Below are positions 44,792 through 54,195 of a DNA stretch of 64,000 bases, piece by piece. The stretch lies in the NCBI RefSeq assembly GCF_003474435.1, contig NZ_QRNF01000015.1:1-64000 (forward strand), read 5' to 3'. The notes beneath the pieces are model-generated. The model ran no database searches. It was not told the origin of the DNA and was given only the letters and a program-made list of their open reading frames with translations. How positions within the stretch are numbered: the first letter of the stretch is position 1; every line of letters begins with the position of its first letter. The position numbers were made by a program, and so were the translations under genes. Source of the DNA: Ruminococcus sp. AF46-10NS. GTDB lineage: Bacteria > Bacillota > Clostridia > Lachnospirales > Lachnospiraceae.

Positions 44792-46150
44792 ATGGGAACT
44801 AATGAAAAAGATATGACTGCCGGATCTCCCGGAAAACTGATCATAACTTTTGCCATACCAATGATGCTTGGAAATATTTTTCAGCAGTTTTATACAATGG
44901 CAGACACCATGATCGTCGGACAAGTGGTAGGAGTTAAGGCACTGGCGGCAGTAGGTGCCGGTGATTGGCTGGTATGGCTGGTGTTGGGGATCATGACAGG
45001 TATCACACAGGGTTTTTCTATTCTTGTATCTCAGTATTATGGAGCAAGGGAAAAGGAAAATCTGAAATGTGCAGTAGCGAAAAGCTATATCATGACAGCA
45101 TTACTGTCTGTGGTCGTACTCGCAGTAAGTGAAGGTACAGTTTATCATGTTCTTTTATTTTTACAGACACCGGATAATGTCATTGATCTGACAATGCTAT
45201 ATTTGCGGCTGATCTTTGCAGGAATCCCGATCATAGCTGCTTATAATATATTTGCAGCGATCCTTCGGGCACTTGGAAACAGCAGATCTCCGTTGATCGC
45301 AATGACAGTGGCAGCAGTGATCAATGTGGGACTGGATCTGTTATTTGTGGCGGTTTTTGGCTGGGGTATAGTCGGAGCAGCAGTGGCAACCGTTATCGCA
45401 CAGGGATTTTCAGCCTTGTACTGTTTGATCGTATTACGTAAAATTCCGGATATCCGCCTGGAAAAGAAGGATTTTTACAGGCAGCCTTCTATGAGCCTGC
45501 GGCTTTTGGAACTGGCGGTTCCTCTTGCGATACAGAATGTGATCATCTCCGTGGGAGGACTTGTGGTACAGTATGTGATCAATGGATTTGGTTTTCTGTT
45601 TGTGGCGGGATTTACGGCATCGAACAAGCTGTATGGGGTTTTGGAGATGGCTGCCGTTTCATATGGATATGCTATTACAACCTATGTAGGCCAGAATCTT
45701 GGTGCAAAGAAATATCAGAGGATTCGAAAAGGCGTGCGCAGCGGCACTTATATGGCAGTGCTCACTTCGGCTTTCATTTCCGGCATGATGGTACTGTTTG
45801 GACGTAATGTACTGTCCCTGTTTGTATCCGGTGAACCGGATCAGACCCGACAGGTATTGGATATAGCATATAAGTATTTGTTTATTATGGCTGTCTTTTT
45901 GTGGGTGCTGTATCTGCTGTATGTGTATCGTTCTGCTATCCAGGGCCTGGGTAATACTTTGATTCCGCTTGCCAGCGGCATTGCAGAATTTATAATGCGT
46001 GTCAGTGTTGCGCTGCTACTGCCAAAACTGATTGGTGAAGATGGAATATACTATGCAGAGATCTGTGCATGGAGCAGCGCAGCTGTTTTATTATTCGTAA
46101 GTTATATGATCATTATACGGAAATATAAAGAAGTCACTGTTCATACATAA
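44792..46150 (+). CDS. MATE-family efflux transporter
   Basis: A 452-residue membrane protein with about 12 helices in two similar halves. Typical MATE strings: GSPGKLIITFAIPMMLGNIFQQFY, DTMIVGQVVG, ILRALGNSRSPLIAM and NAVINVGLDLLF-like AVINVGLDLLFVAVFGWG. It would expel drugs or metabolites in exchange for Na+ or H+. AAAGGAGA is upstream of ATG 44792. It may have its own promoter in the 150-base gap after the ABC operon; I see no strong element there. Confidence 0.9.
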   Translation: MGTNEKDMTAGSPGKLIITFAIPMMLGNIFQQFYTMADTMIVGQVVGVKALAAVGAGDWLVWLVLGIMTGITQGFSILVSQYYGAREKENLKCAVAKSYIMTALLSVVVLAVSEGTVYHVLLFLQTPDNVIDLTMLYLRLIFAGIPIIAAYNIFAAILRALGNSRSPLIAMTVAAVINVGLDLLFVAVFGWGIVGAAVATVIAQGFSALYCLIVLRKIPDIRLEKKDFYRQPSMSLRLLELAVPLAIQNVIISVGGLVVQYVINGFGFLFVAGFTASNKLYGVLEMAAVSYGYAITTYVGQNLGAKKYQRIRKGVRSGTYMAVLTSAFISGMMVLFGRNVLSLFVSGEPDQTRQVLDIAYKYLFIMAVFLWVLYLLYVYRSAIQGLGNTLIPLASGIAEFIMRVSVALLLPKLIGEDGIYYAEICAWSSAAVLLFVSYMIIIRKYKEVTVHT

Positions 46151-46314
46151 TGTCATTTACTTGAGGATCTATAATGATATACAGGCGGAAAATATCCGGG
46201 TTTTAATATGAAATGTTCAGATATTTCATATTTGACAGAAAAACTATTTATATAAAAAGAAAAGTATGATATTATGTACTTATTCGTTGCAACTATGAAA
46301 ATTGAATAGTCAGA

Positions 46315-46458
46315 AGGGTGTACAAAGTACTTAATAAGGAATCTGGTGAAATGCCAGAACAGCCACCGCTACTGTGACAGGGACGAAAACCAAAATATCA
46401 CTGGAGAGATCCGGGAAGATGGTAAGTAGGAAGAACTGGAGTCAGGAGACTTGCCTTT
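46315..46458 (+). ncRNA. Cobalamin riboswitch
   Basis: The B12 aptamer is shown by AAGGAATCTGGTGAAATGCC, then AGAACAGCCACCGCTACTGTGA in the core, a GGGAAGATGG arm and the closing GAGTCAGGAGACTTGCC. A perfect terminator hairpin lies between it and the first transporter gene, so adenosylcobalamin or a related corrinoid should stop transcription. It begins about 165 bases after the MATE gene. The regulated unit is a NikABCDE-like ABC importer plus two methyltransferases. In known biology, B12-riboswitch-controlled Nik-type importers are predicted cobalt transporters. Confidence 0.9.
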
Positions 46459-46532
46459 TTGATAGAAGAATTCTGATTCGGATGGGATACAGAAGGAATA
46501 AGCTCTGCCTGAGGTGGAGGTTTGTTTTTTGT

Positions 46533-46567
46533 GCTGATATGATGCTGGATCATATCAGCTTTTTTTA
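46533..46567 (+). terminator. Riboswitch-controlled terminator
   Basis: GCTGATATGAT, loop GCTGG, ATCATATCAGC (perfect stem), then TTTTTTTAT, between the cobalamin aptamer and the nikB-like gene. Confidence 0.9.
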
Positions 46568-46608
46568 TTTTAACCGAATAAACAGATGAAAAATGAGGAG
46601 AGATGAAG

Positions 46609-47538
46609 ATGGGAAAAGTAATTGCAAAGCGTTTTATATTTATGATTCCGGTAGTGCTGGCGGTTACATTTATTATTTTTATGCTGAGTTTTATATCGGC
46701 AGGTGATGCTGCCAGAGTGCTGGCGGAGAAAAAATATGAGCATCCGTCACCGGAGCAGGTAGAAGAAGTACGGCATGAGGAAGGACTGGATCAGCCGGTG
46801 CTGGTACAATACGGGAAATGGCTGGATCAGGCACTTCATGGCGATTTTGGAAAATCATATTCTACCAGAAAACCGGCTTTTGAGGAATTAAAAAGATATT
46901 TTCCACAGACATTTAAACTGGCAGTTACTTCGTTTTTATTGTTGATGATCGTATCAGTCCCTCTCGGGATTTTGTCGGCAATTTATGAAAACAGAGTTCT
47001 GGATAAAGTCATTCGCATTTTGTCGTCCCTCAGTGTATCTATGCCGTCTTTCTGGATCGGTCTGATGCTGCTCTATATATTTGGAGTAAAGCTAAAAGTG
47101 ATTTCCGTGATCGGAGGAGATGCCGGAGGCATCCCGATTCTTGCGGCATTTGCCATGGATATCAGTTTCTTTGGAATTATGACGAGATTGATCCGTACCA
47201 ATATGATACAGGTGCTGAAGCAGGATTACATACGTGCCAGCAGAGCTAAGGGATTGTCATCTGTAAATGTAATTTTGCGTCATGGTCTGAAAAATATTCT
47301 GATTCCTGTGCTGACACGTCTGGTATCAATTGTGATCGGTTTTTTCTGTGGCTCAGCTGTGATAGAAAGTATTTTTTCAATTCAGGGAATCGGAAATCTG
47401 GCATTGAAATCCGTGATCTCAAAAGACACTCCGGTGCTGCAATGCTTTATCTTTATTCTGGCTGTTGGCATTGTAGTATTAAATTTTCTTGTGGATATCG
47501 CCTATTCTGCGATTGACCGGCGAATCCAGTTAAAGTAA
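46609..47538 (+). CDS. nikB: Nickel/cobalt-type ABC permease (NikB-like)
   Basis: A 309-residue inner-membrane protein of the DppB/NikB class. It has RFIFMIPVVLAVTFIIFML at the N-terminus, the GLDQPVLVQYGKWLDQALHGDFGKSY region and the EAA loop RTNMIQVLKQDYIRASRAKGLS. Six hydrophobic segments are visible. ATG 46609 is eight bases after GAGGAG; ATG 46603 is too close. First gene under the cobalamin riboswitch. Confidence 0.82.
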   Translation: MGKVIAKRFIFMIPVVLAVTFIIFMLSFISAGDAARVLAEKKYEHPSPEQVEEVRHEEGLDQPVLVQYGKWLDQALHGDFGKSYSTRKPAFEELKRYFPQTFKLAVTSFLLLMIVSVPLGILSAIYENRVLDKVIRILSSLSVSMPSFWIGLMLLYIFGVKLKVISVIGGDAGGIPILAAFAMDISFFGIMTRLIRTNMIQVLKQDYIRASRAKGLSSVNVILRHGLKNILIPVLTRLVSIVIGFFCGSAVIESIFSIQGIGNLALKSVISKDTPVLQCFIFILAVGIVVLNFLVDIAYSAIDRRIQLK

Positions 47539-47553
47539 AGGAGAGATCATAGA

Positions 47554-48417
47554 ATGGGAAGCAGAAGAAAGCAGAAAACAGAAAAAAGCATGATCCAGAA
47601 TCTGTACTGGAAACAGGTATTCCGGTCACCGAAAACAAAAATAGGATTGATGGTGGTCATAATTTTTGCATTGGCAGCTATTTTTGCACCTGTACTGGCG
47701 CCGCATGATCCACTGCTTGTGGATGTTTCGATAAAATTAAAGAATCCGTCGGCGGCATATCCTTTAGGTACTGATCAGCTGGGACGATGTATTTTATCAA
47801 GACTTCTCTGGGGCAGCCGGTATTCACTGAGCTATAGCTTTACGGTGCTTCTGATCACCGTATGTGTCGGGGTGCCGATCGGACTGTTTGCCGGATATGT
47901 AGGTGGAAAAATCGATTCCATAATTATGAGGATCATTGATGTATTTATGGCTATGCCGGTCTTTATTGTGGCACTTGCCATTGCAGGAACCGTAGGAGCC
48001 AGCGGCGCTCATCTGATTCTGTCCTTATCGGTCGTATCCTGGGCAGAATATGCAAGGCTTGCCCGAGCATTGACACTTCAGGAAAAAAATAAAAATTATA
48101 TGACCGCACTAAAAGCCGGCGGCTGCGGCCACGCAAGGATCATATTTAGGCATGTATTGAGAAATATCCTGCCATCTGTGATCGCACTGGCAACAATGGA
48201 AATCGGTTCGATCATTCTGTCAATTGCCGGTTTTTCCTTTATCGGTCTTGGTGTGCAGGCACCGACACCGGAATGGGGGATCATGCTCAGTGACAGTAGA
48301 AGTTATATTCAGACTTATCCAAGACTGATGTTTTATCCGGGCATACTGATCATGATCATTGTTCTGGCATTTAATTATCTGGGGGAGGGAATACAGAATG
48401 GAACAGCCCAAAAATGA
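47554..48417 (+). CDS. nikC: Nickel/cobalt-type ABC permease (NikC-like)
   Basis: A 287-residue permease of the DppC/NikC class: PHDPLLVDVSIKLKNPSAAYPLGTDQLGRCILSRLLWGSR, then the EAA loop LTLQEKNKNYMTALKAGGCGHARIIFRH and the WGIMLSDSRSYIQTYP end. It pairs with the NikB-like protein. AAAGGAGAG precedes ATG 47554. Its last 20 bases overlap the ATPase gene. Confidence 0.83.
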   Translation: MGSRRKQKTEKSMIQNLYWKQVFRSPKTKIGLMVVIIFALAAIFAPVLAPHDPLLVDVSIKLKNPSAAYPLGTDQLGRCILSRLLWGSRYSLSYSFTVLLITVCVGVPIGLFAGYVGGKIDSIIMRIIDVFMAMPVFIVALAIAGTVGASGAHLILSLSVVSWAEYARLARALTLQEKNKNYMTALKAGGCGHARIIFRHVLRNILPSVIALATMEIGSIILSIAGFSFIGLGVQAPTPEWGIMLSDSRSYIQTYPRLMFYPGILIMIIVLAFNYLGEGIQNGTAQK

Positions 48418-49189
48418 TGTTCTAAAGGTAAAAAGACTACATGTGGAGTTTCAGACTTCTCACGGAATGGTTCATGCAGTAAAAGATGTCAGCCTGGAAG
48501 TAAAACGCGGAAGGATCCATGCTCTGGTGGGAGAAAGTGGAAGCGGCAAGTCAGTTACCTCTCTGACGATCATGAATCTGCTTGCAGGAAACGGAAAGGT
48601 GATATCCGGAGATGTGACACTGAACGAAAAGAGTCTTCTGAAGTTATCAGGAAAAGAAAAACGACAGTTATACGGAGACAGGATCGGAATGATCTTTCAG
48701 GATCCGACCGCTGCTCTTGATCCGCTTTTTACAGTTGAACAACTGCTTCTGGAAGGACTGAGAAAACATCGCAGAATGAGCAAAAAACAGGCAAGGGAAG
48801 CAGCGTTGGAAAGTCTGCGGATGATGAATCTGCGTGATCCGGAAGAACTGATGAAGAAAAAACCTTACGAATTGTCTGGTGGTATGTGCCAACGTGTTAT
48901 GATCGCCATTGCCATGTCCATGAAACCGGATTATCTGATCGCAGATGAGCCGACGACAGCCTTGGATGTAACCGTACAGAAGCAGATCCTGGAAGAAATC
49001 TATCAGCTATCCAGGAAAGAAAATCTGGGTGTGTTATTTATTACGCATGATCTGGGTGTGGTGGCAGAGATCGCAGATGATGTTTCGATCATGAAAGACG
49101 GCGAAATAGTGGAAAACGGAACGGTTGAAGAGATCTTTTATCATCCGCAGCATTCATATACAAAAAAACTGTTGGATGCAGTTTTATAG
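48398..49189 (+). CDS. nikD: ABC importer ATP-binding protein (NikD/DppD-like)
   Basis: A 263-residue ATPase: Walker A GESGSGKSVT, signature LSGGMCQRVMIAIA, Walker B LIADEPTTALD and the H-loop FITHDLGVV. No C-terminal oligo_HPY cysteine motif is present; it ends soon after YHPQHSYTKKLLDAVL, which fits NikD rather than full-length OppD. ATG 48398 follows GGGGGAGGG. Confidence 0.87.
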   Translation: MEQPKNDVLKVKRLHVEFQTSHGMVHAVKDVSLEVKRGRIHALVGESGSGKSVTSLTIMNLLAGNGKVISGDVTLNEKSLLKLSGKEKRQLYGDRIGMIFQDPTAALDPLFTVEQLLLEGLRKHRRMSKKQAREAALESLRMMNLRDPEELMKKKPYELSGGMCQRVMIAIAMSMKPDYLIADEPTTALDVTVQKQILEEIYQLSRKENLGVLFITHDLGVVAEIADDVSIMKDGEIVENGTVEEIFYHPQHSYTKKLLDAVL

Positions 49190-49198
49190 GGGAAAAGT

Positions 49199-50137
49199 AT
49201 GAGTACGTTACTAAAGACAGAACATTTAAAAAAATATTATGGCAAGAAAAAAATTGTGAAGGCAGTGGATGATGTAAGTCTGGAAATCCATGCAGGATCA
49301 TCCATGGCTCTGATCGGTGAAAGTGGAAGTGGTAAAACTACATTCGGAAAGCTGATCGCCGGCCTGGAGAAACCTACAGATGGAAAATTCTGGTTTCAGG
49401 GACAGGAAATGCAGGATTTGTCTGAAAAGCAGTTTCGTCCATATCGCAAGAATCTTCAGATGGTCTTTCAAAGCAGTAGCGGGGTATTTGATCCCGGTTA
49501 TACCATTGGAGAAAATATTTTGGAAATTTTGAAATTACATGAAAAACTGCAAGAGGGTGAGTATGAAGAGCGAGTAAAGGAGGCTTTGATCCAGACGGGG
49601 CTTGATCCGGATATCCGCAACCGTTATGTTGGACAGATTTCAGGAGGTCAGTGTCAGAGAGCTAATATTGCGAGAGCATTGGTATTAAGACCGGAGCTTG
49701 TGATCTGTGATGAACCGGTATCCAGTCTGGATTATTCCATACGAAAGCAGATCCTGCATCTGTTAAATGAGCTGCAGGAAAAATATGAGATGACCTATTT
49801 ACTGATCACTCACGATCTGTCCAACGTTCCATATCTCTGCAAAGAGGTGGCTATTATGTATCAGGGACGCGTGGTCGAGTTTATCGATCATACGGACAGC
49901 TTAAAGGAGACTGCCGTACATCCTTATACAAAAGATCTGTTTGATTCTATTCCGGTAAAAGAACCGAAAATGCGAAGAATCGGATTGCAGGAAAAGAAAA
50001 TATTTTCAGATACCATTCCGGAACAGGGCTGCCCATATCAGAACCGGTGCAGAAGATGTACAAATATATGCAGAGAGCATATACCGGAATTGACAGAAAT
50101 TGAAACAGGACATTTTGCGGCATGTCATATGCTGTAA
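49199..50137 (+). CDS. nikE: ABC importer ATP-binding protein (NikE/DppF-like)
   Basis: A 312-residue ATPase with Walker [11 protein letters not shown], signature [14 protein letters not shown], Walker [12 protein letters not shown] and a long C-terminal extension containing [21 protein letters not shown], the oligopeptide/nickel-importer Cys-rich motif that may bind a metal cluster. It starts nine bases after nikD. Confidence 0.87.
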   Translation: MSTLLKTEHLKKYYGKKKIVKAVDDVSLEIHAGSSMALIGESGSGKTTFGKLIAGLEKPTDGKFWFQGQEMQDLSEKQFRPYRKNLQMVFQSSSGVFDPGYTIGENILEILKLHEKLQEGEYEERVKEALIQTGLDPDIRNRYVGQISGGQCQRANIARALVLRPELVICDEPVSSLDYSIRKQILHLLNELQEKYEMTYLLITHDLSNVPYLCKEVAIMYQGRVVEFIDHTDSLKETAVHPYTKDLFDSIPVKEPKMRRIGLQEKKIFSDTIPEQGCPYQNRCRRCTNICREHIPELTEIETGHFAACHML

Positions 50138-50166
50138 AATATAAAACAAACAAAGGAGAGGAAGAA

Positions 50167-51735
50167 ATGAAGAAAAGACGTGTAGCAAAACTGATAGCAT
50201 TGAGCATGGTGGCGGCAACTTTACTGACAGGTGTCAATGTACAGGCAAAAGAGGAAAAAGTAGTTACGGCAATGACATCCATTGATCTGACTCCTGAACT
50301 TTGTGACCCTATAAAAAGTGGTCCAGACTTTCGTCTTTATGAAATGATCTATGATCCACTGGTGCGTTATGGAGAAAATGGAGAAATCAAACCGGCATTG
50401 GCAGAATCTTGGGATATCAGCGAAGATGGCACAACCTATACGTTCCATTTAAGAAAAGATGTGAAATTCTCGGACGGCACAGAGTTTAATGCAGACAATG
50501 TGATGTGGAATTATAACAGATGGGTGGAACAGGATGTGATCGGTAACTTTTCAGCCAAACTGGAAAATGTTACAAAGGTAGATGATTATACTGTAGAATT
50601 TAAGTTCGCAGAACCATGCTATACACTGCTGATCGAATTCAGCTATCCAAGACCATTCCGTTTCACCTGTGAAAGTGCACTGGATGAAGACGGAGAATTT
50701 TGTCAGGAAGTGGGTACCGGAATGTGGATGATCGACAGTTATGAAAGCGGTCAGGAGGTTGTCCTGGTACCAAATCCTAATTATTACGGTGAGAAACCAA
50801 ATATTGATAAAGTAGTTCTGAAACAGGTGGTAGACGGTGATGCCAGAGTGATGGCACTTCAGAGTGGAGAGGCAGATCTGAATCTTCAGGATATTCCATC
50901 CGAAAGCTTCAGTATTATCCAGGCAGATAAAAATTTATCGACAGAACAGCAGGTTTCCACACTTTCTTACTATCTGATCGAAAATTATGATACACCGGCG
51001 CTTCAGGATATAAACGTACGTCAGGCACTGAATTATGCAACAAATAAAGAAAGCATTGTAAATGATCTGCTGGATGGTTACGGCAATCCGGCAACCGGAC
51101 TTATGTCTCCGACAGTTCCTTATGTAACAGAAGAAAACAGCAAGGGTTATCCATATGATCCGGATAAAGCAAAGGAACTGTTAAAGGAAGCAGGATATGA
51201 GGATACAGACGGAGATGGTATTGTAGAAAAAGACGGAGAACCACTGAGCCTCAGACTGGTATTCCAGACTGAAGAATATGCTTCCTGGAAGTCACTGTGT
51301 GAATACCTGAAATCTGAATATGAGAAGGTTGGTGTGGGTGTTGAACTGGTAGAAAAAGAATCTGCAGCTTACTATGATGAAATCTGGAACACCAGAGACT
51401 ACGATCTGTGCATTTACCGCAGCTATGAAGACTCCTGGATGCCTCATGGTTTCCTGAAATCAATGTTCTATGCGGAAGATGGAGCAAAGGCAGTAAACTG
51501 GTACGATGAGGAGCTGAACAAAGATCTCGGAGAAGTATTAAAAACACAGGATGAAGAAAAACGTACGGAATTATACGATAAGATCCTTACACGTATCAAT
51601 GATCAGGCAGTAACAGTGCCGCTGTATTATCCGAACCGTGATTATATCTATAATAATACCAGACTGACCAATGTAGAGCTTGCACCGACTGCCTATGAAG
51701 GCATTAACTGGGCAACACTGGATGTAGTGGAGTAA
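50167..51735 (+). CDS. nikA: NikA-like substrate-binding protein without a lipobox
   Basis: A 522-residue family 5 binding protein. Matches to E. coli NikA from memory: [66 protein letters not shown] and [16 protein letters not shown]. The signal peptide reads [14 protein letters not shown]: where lipoproteins of this kind have LLTGC, Val is found. So it probably ends in signal peptidase I cleavage at VQA-KE and is released or held loosely, unusual for a Gram-positive binding protein. ATG 50167 follows GGAGAGG. Ligand predicted as Ni/Co or a metal chelate. Confidence 0.82.
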   Translation: MKKRRVAKLIALSMVAATLLTGVNVQAKEEKVVTAMTSIDLTPELCDPIKSGPDFRLYEMIYDPLVRYGENGEIKPALAESWDISEDGTTYTFHLRKDVKFSDGTEFNADNVMWNYNRWVEQDVIGNFSAKLENVTKVDDYTVEFKFAEPCYTLLIEFSYPRPFRFTCESALDEDGEFCQEVGTGMWMIDSYESGQEVVLVPNPNYYGEKPNIDKVVLKQVVDGDARVMALQSGEADLNLQDIPSESFSIIQADKNLSTEQQVSTLSYYLIENYDTPALQDINVRQALNYATNKESIVNDLLDGYGNPATGLMSPTVPYVTEENSKGYPYDPDKAKELLKEAGYEDTDGDGIVEKDGEPLSLRLVFQTEEYASWKSLCEYLKSEYEKVGVGVELVEKESAAYYDEIWNTRDYDLCIYRSYEDSWMPHGFLKSMFYAEDGAKAVNWYDEELNKDLGEVLKTQDEEKRTELYDKILTRINDQAVTVPLYYPNRDYIYNNTRLTNVELAPTAYEGINWATLDVVE

Positions 51736-51740
51736 AAAAA

Positions 51741-52493
51741 ATGTTTGAAAAAATCGAGAATAAATGGACAGAAGATTCCGGTGATTATGATGATATGATC
51801 CAAAAACAATTGAGTAACAAAAGAACGGTATCTCACTGGACAAAAGAATTGAAAAGACTTCTTGGACCTGAGCCCCTTCGTATTTTAGAAGTGGGCTGCG
51901 GCCCGGGTTTTATGAGCATCATAGCAGCGCGTCTGGGACATGATGTAAAAGCGATAGATGGTTCATCAGGAATGGTAGAAAAAGCCAGAAGGAATATGCG
52001 ACAGTATCATCAACAGGTGGAAATCTGTGAGGAAGATGGTGTAACTTTGCCATTGGAACAGGAACAAAGCTATGATGTGATACTTTCCAGAGATGCGGTG
52101 TGGACATTATATGATCCGGAAAAAGCTTTCAGACGCTGGAAGGCTGTATTAAAACCAGGTGGAAGGATCATTTATTTTGATGGGGACTATCGTACCATCG
52201 AATCCACATTAAAAAATAAGATCCATATGAAAATTGCTGATTTTCTTATTTATGTTACAGAAAGAAAAACATATGGATCTGACGTGAAGGAAAACAGTGG
52301 AATTTATGAAAAGCTGCCATTTACATCGCAGAAGCGTCCGGAAGCGGACTTTCAGATATTAAAAAAGGTACGCTTTGCCAGGATCCAGATCAGAGAGAAC
52401 CGCTGGCTAAACAGACCATGGACGATGGATTTCTGGAAATACGGATATCAGGGAAAAAAATTTATTGTAGTAGCCACAAAGAAGGAGAAGTGA
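51741..52493 (+). CDS. Class I SAM-dependent methyltransferase 1
   Basis: A 250-residue cytoplasmic enzyme. Motif I LEVGCGPGFMSIIAARLG, acidic residue in KAIDGSSGMVEKAR, later RDAVWTLYDPEKAFRRWKAVLKPGGRI. It starts six bases after the binding-protein stop, so it is part of the riboswitch operon. It resembles its downstream neighbour (WTL.DP.KA, KRP), which suggests duplication. The methyl acceptor is unknown; candidates include a metallophore, a corrinoid precursor or a protein. Confidence 0.85.
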   Translation: MFEKIENKWTEDSGDYDDMIQKQLSNKRTVSHWTKELKRLLGPEPLRILEVGCGPGFMSIIAARLGHDVKAIDGSSGMVEKARRNMRQYHQQVEICEEDGVTLPLEQEQSYDVILSRDAVWTLYDPEKAFRRWKAVLKPGGRIIYFDGDYRTIESTLKNKIHMKIADFLIYVTERKTYGSDVKENSGIYEKLPFTSQKRPEADFQILKKVRFARIQIRENRWLNRPWTMDFWKYGYQGKKFIVVATKKEK

Positions 52494-52494
52494 C

Positions 52495-53241
52495 ATGCAA
52501 AACGATAAGATCAAAGAGTACTGGGAAGGAGAAGCTGGCATTTACAGCGAAGGGATCAAGGCAGAATTGAAAAGTGAAACAGCAGAAAACTGGAAGAATC
52601 TGATTCTGGAGTATGCGCCGGAAAAAGAACATCTGGAAGTACTGGATGTAGGCTGCGGGCCGGGATTTTTTGAAATTATGCTGGGAAAAGAAGGACATCA
52701 TGTGACCGGGATCGATATTACTGAAAATATGATCCATGAAGCAAAGGAAAATGTAAAGGCAGCAGGTTTATCCGCAGATCTGATGACTATGGACTGCCAC
52801 AATCTGAATTTCCCGGATGAGACATTTGATATGATTATCTGCAGAAATATCACATGGACGCTGGATGATCCACAGAAGGCTTACAAGGAGTGGCTGCGTG
52901 TACTGAAAAAAGGCGGACGCCTTTTGGTATCGGACGCCTGCTGGTATCTGCATCTTTATGATGAAGAAAAGAAAAAGATTTACGAGGCACATGATGCTGC
53001 CATGTGGGAAAAATACGGAAGAGGTATCCATGCTCATGAAGATGCGGAAACAGGGAAAGAGCTCAGCAGTAAGCTGTTTATGAGTGATAAAAAGCGCCCG
53101 GCATGGGATCTGGATCACATGATGGAGATCGGCTTTTCCAAAGTGTTTGCCCTGAAGGACATCAGTGATATTTCCAGAACTTCCATGGATCGTGAGCTGA
53201 ATAAGCTGACACCTCAGTTTTTAGTGGGTGGAGAAAAATAA
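52495..53241 (+). CDS. Class I SAM-dependent methyltransferase 2
   Basis: A 248-residue enzyme with motif I LDVGCGPGFFEIMLGKEGH, TGIDITENMIHEAKENV, NITWTLDDPQKAYKEWLRVLKKGGRL. The C-terminal half contains SDKKRPAWDLDHMMEIGF. It is a paralogue of the preceding gene, one base from its stop, in the same operon. Acceptor unknown. A short stem (CCGGCGTT/AACGCTGG, 53247-53268) follows but without a T run. Confidence 0.85.
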   Translation: MQNDKIKEYWEGEAGIYSEGIKAELKSETAENWKNLILEYAPEKEHLEVLDVGCGPGFFEIMLGKEGHHVTGIDITENMIHEAKENVKAAGLSADLMTMDCHNLNFPDETFDMIICRNITWTLDDPQKAYKEWLRVLKKGGRLLVSDACWYLHLYDEEKKKIYEAHDAAMWEKYGRGIHAHEDAETGKELSSKLFMSDKKRPAWDLDHMMEIGFSKVFALKDISDISRTSMDRELNKLTPQFLVGGEK

Positions 53242-53252
53242 GCGGACCGGCG

Positions 53253-54026
53253 TTAAATAAAACGCTGGACCCGCTCCATTGTAGTTTTTAGAATAAAGAT
53301 ATCCGTCAGTACATCACCGGTTTCCAGAGAATGGTTGGCGTTTTGGGTGAGAAAGAGAGGTACATCTTTCTGCGCTGCCAGTTTCTGGATGGAATCGGTT
53401 TCGGCCCAGGGATCTGCGGTGCCGTGGAAGGCAATGCTTCCGGCAAGTGGGAGGGAAAAGGTCTCTGCAAGAGGTGTAAACAGGATACTTTTTACAGTCA
53501 GATCGTGTCTGGAAGCATAGGCAGAGGAGATGACTGTACCAATGCTTTTGGAAATAAACAGAATGCTGCCATAGGAATTCCAGTCGATGCTGCCTAAGGA
53601 GCGTTCTGTTTGTTCCAGGGCAAGGTCAAAGGCCTGTTTTATTTTTTCAGGATCTCCTTTGACATTTTCCGGGAGGGTGCCATAGGATACAGTGTGGATT
53701 TTGTAGCCGTGTTTGCTGGCAAGGCGGCTGGTATAGTACAGAAGCGGCTTGTCAGCAGTGTATCCGATGCCCGGAAAAACAACAGCTAATTTCGGGGCAT
53801 TTTTATCTGCTCCGGCTGTATGAGCGGAAACTTTTGTATAGAGCATCTGCAGCTGAAGCTTTTCCTGAAGCTCCTTTAAGGTAATGGAGATCGTACAGGA
53901 ATCGGATGGAAGATAATCATAATCGGTAACAATGTCGTCCTCTTCCATGGAATAAACAATGTGTGAGGAACCCATGAGCTCCATGTCTTCTTCAATATCT
54001 GAAAGTAATTCTTCGTATGATTTCAT
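53253..54026 (-). CDS. Alpha/beta hydrolase-like protein
   Basis: A 257-residue protein: APKLAVVFPGIGYTADKPLLYY opens the hydrolase fold, ISKSIGT replaces the usual GxSxG (first Gly is Ser), HGTADPWA supplies an Asp and NANHSLETGD the His, so a Ser-Asp-His triad is plausible. The function is unknown; the fold is close to dienelactone hydrolase/esterase-like proteins. It is convergent with the methyltransferase operon and has its own promoter. Confidence 0.72.
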   Translation of the reverse strand: MKSYEELLSDIEEDMELMGSSHIVYSMEEDDIVTDYDYLPSDSCTISITLKELQEKLQLQMLYTKVSAHTAGADKNAPKLAVVFPGIGYTADKPLLYYTSRLASKHGYKIHTVSYGTLPENVKGDPEKIKQAFDLALEQTERSLGSIDWNSYGSILFISKSIGTVISSAYASRHDLTVKSILFTPLAETFSLPLAGSIAFHGTADPWAETDSIQKLAAQKDVPLFLTQNANHSLETGDVLTDIFILKTTMERVQRFI

Positions 54027-54078
54027 TTTAATTCAAACCTTCTTATTTAAAAAATCGTTTATTTTTACAGATTCTTCT

Positions 54079-54107
54079 ATTATACTGGATTCATCGAATG
54101 ACAGCAA
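54079..54107 (-). promoter_or_regulatory. Promoter of the hydrolase gene
   Basis: Minus strand TTGCTG and TATAAT at 17-base spacing, about 55 bases upstream of the start. Confidence 0.65.
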
Positions 54108-54129
54108 GAGCCGGCAGAGAGATTAAACC

Positions 54130-54158
54130 TTGCTTTTATCCTGTCTGCACGATATACT
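54130..54158 (+). promoter_or_regulatory. Promoter of the NifX-SlyD fusion gene
   Basis: TTGCTT at 54130 and TATACT at 54153 with 17-base spacing; the leader is about 30 bases. Confidence 0.7.
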
Positions 54159-54195
54159 AATACAATACATATCTGATTAATGGAGGGTTTTACAA

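Noticed and set aside
46603..46608. nikB start at ATG 46603
   Set aside because: Only two bases separate it from GAGGAG; ATG 46609 has better spacing.
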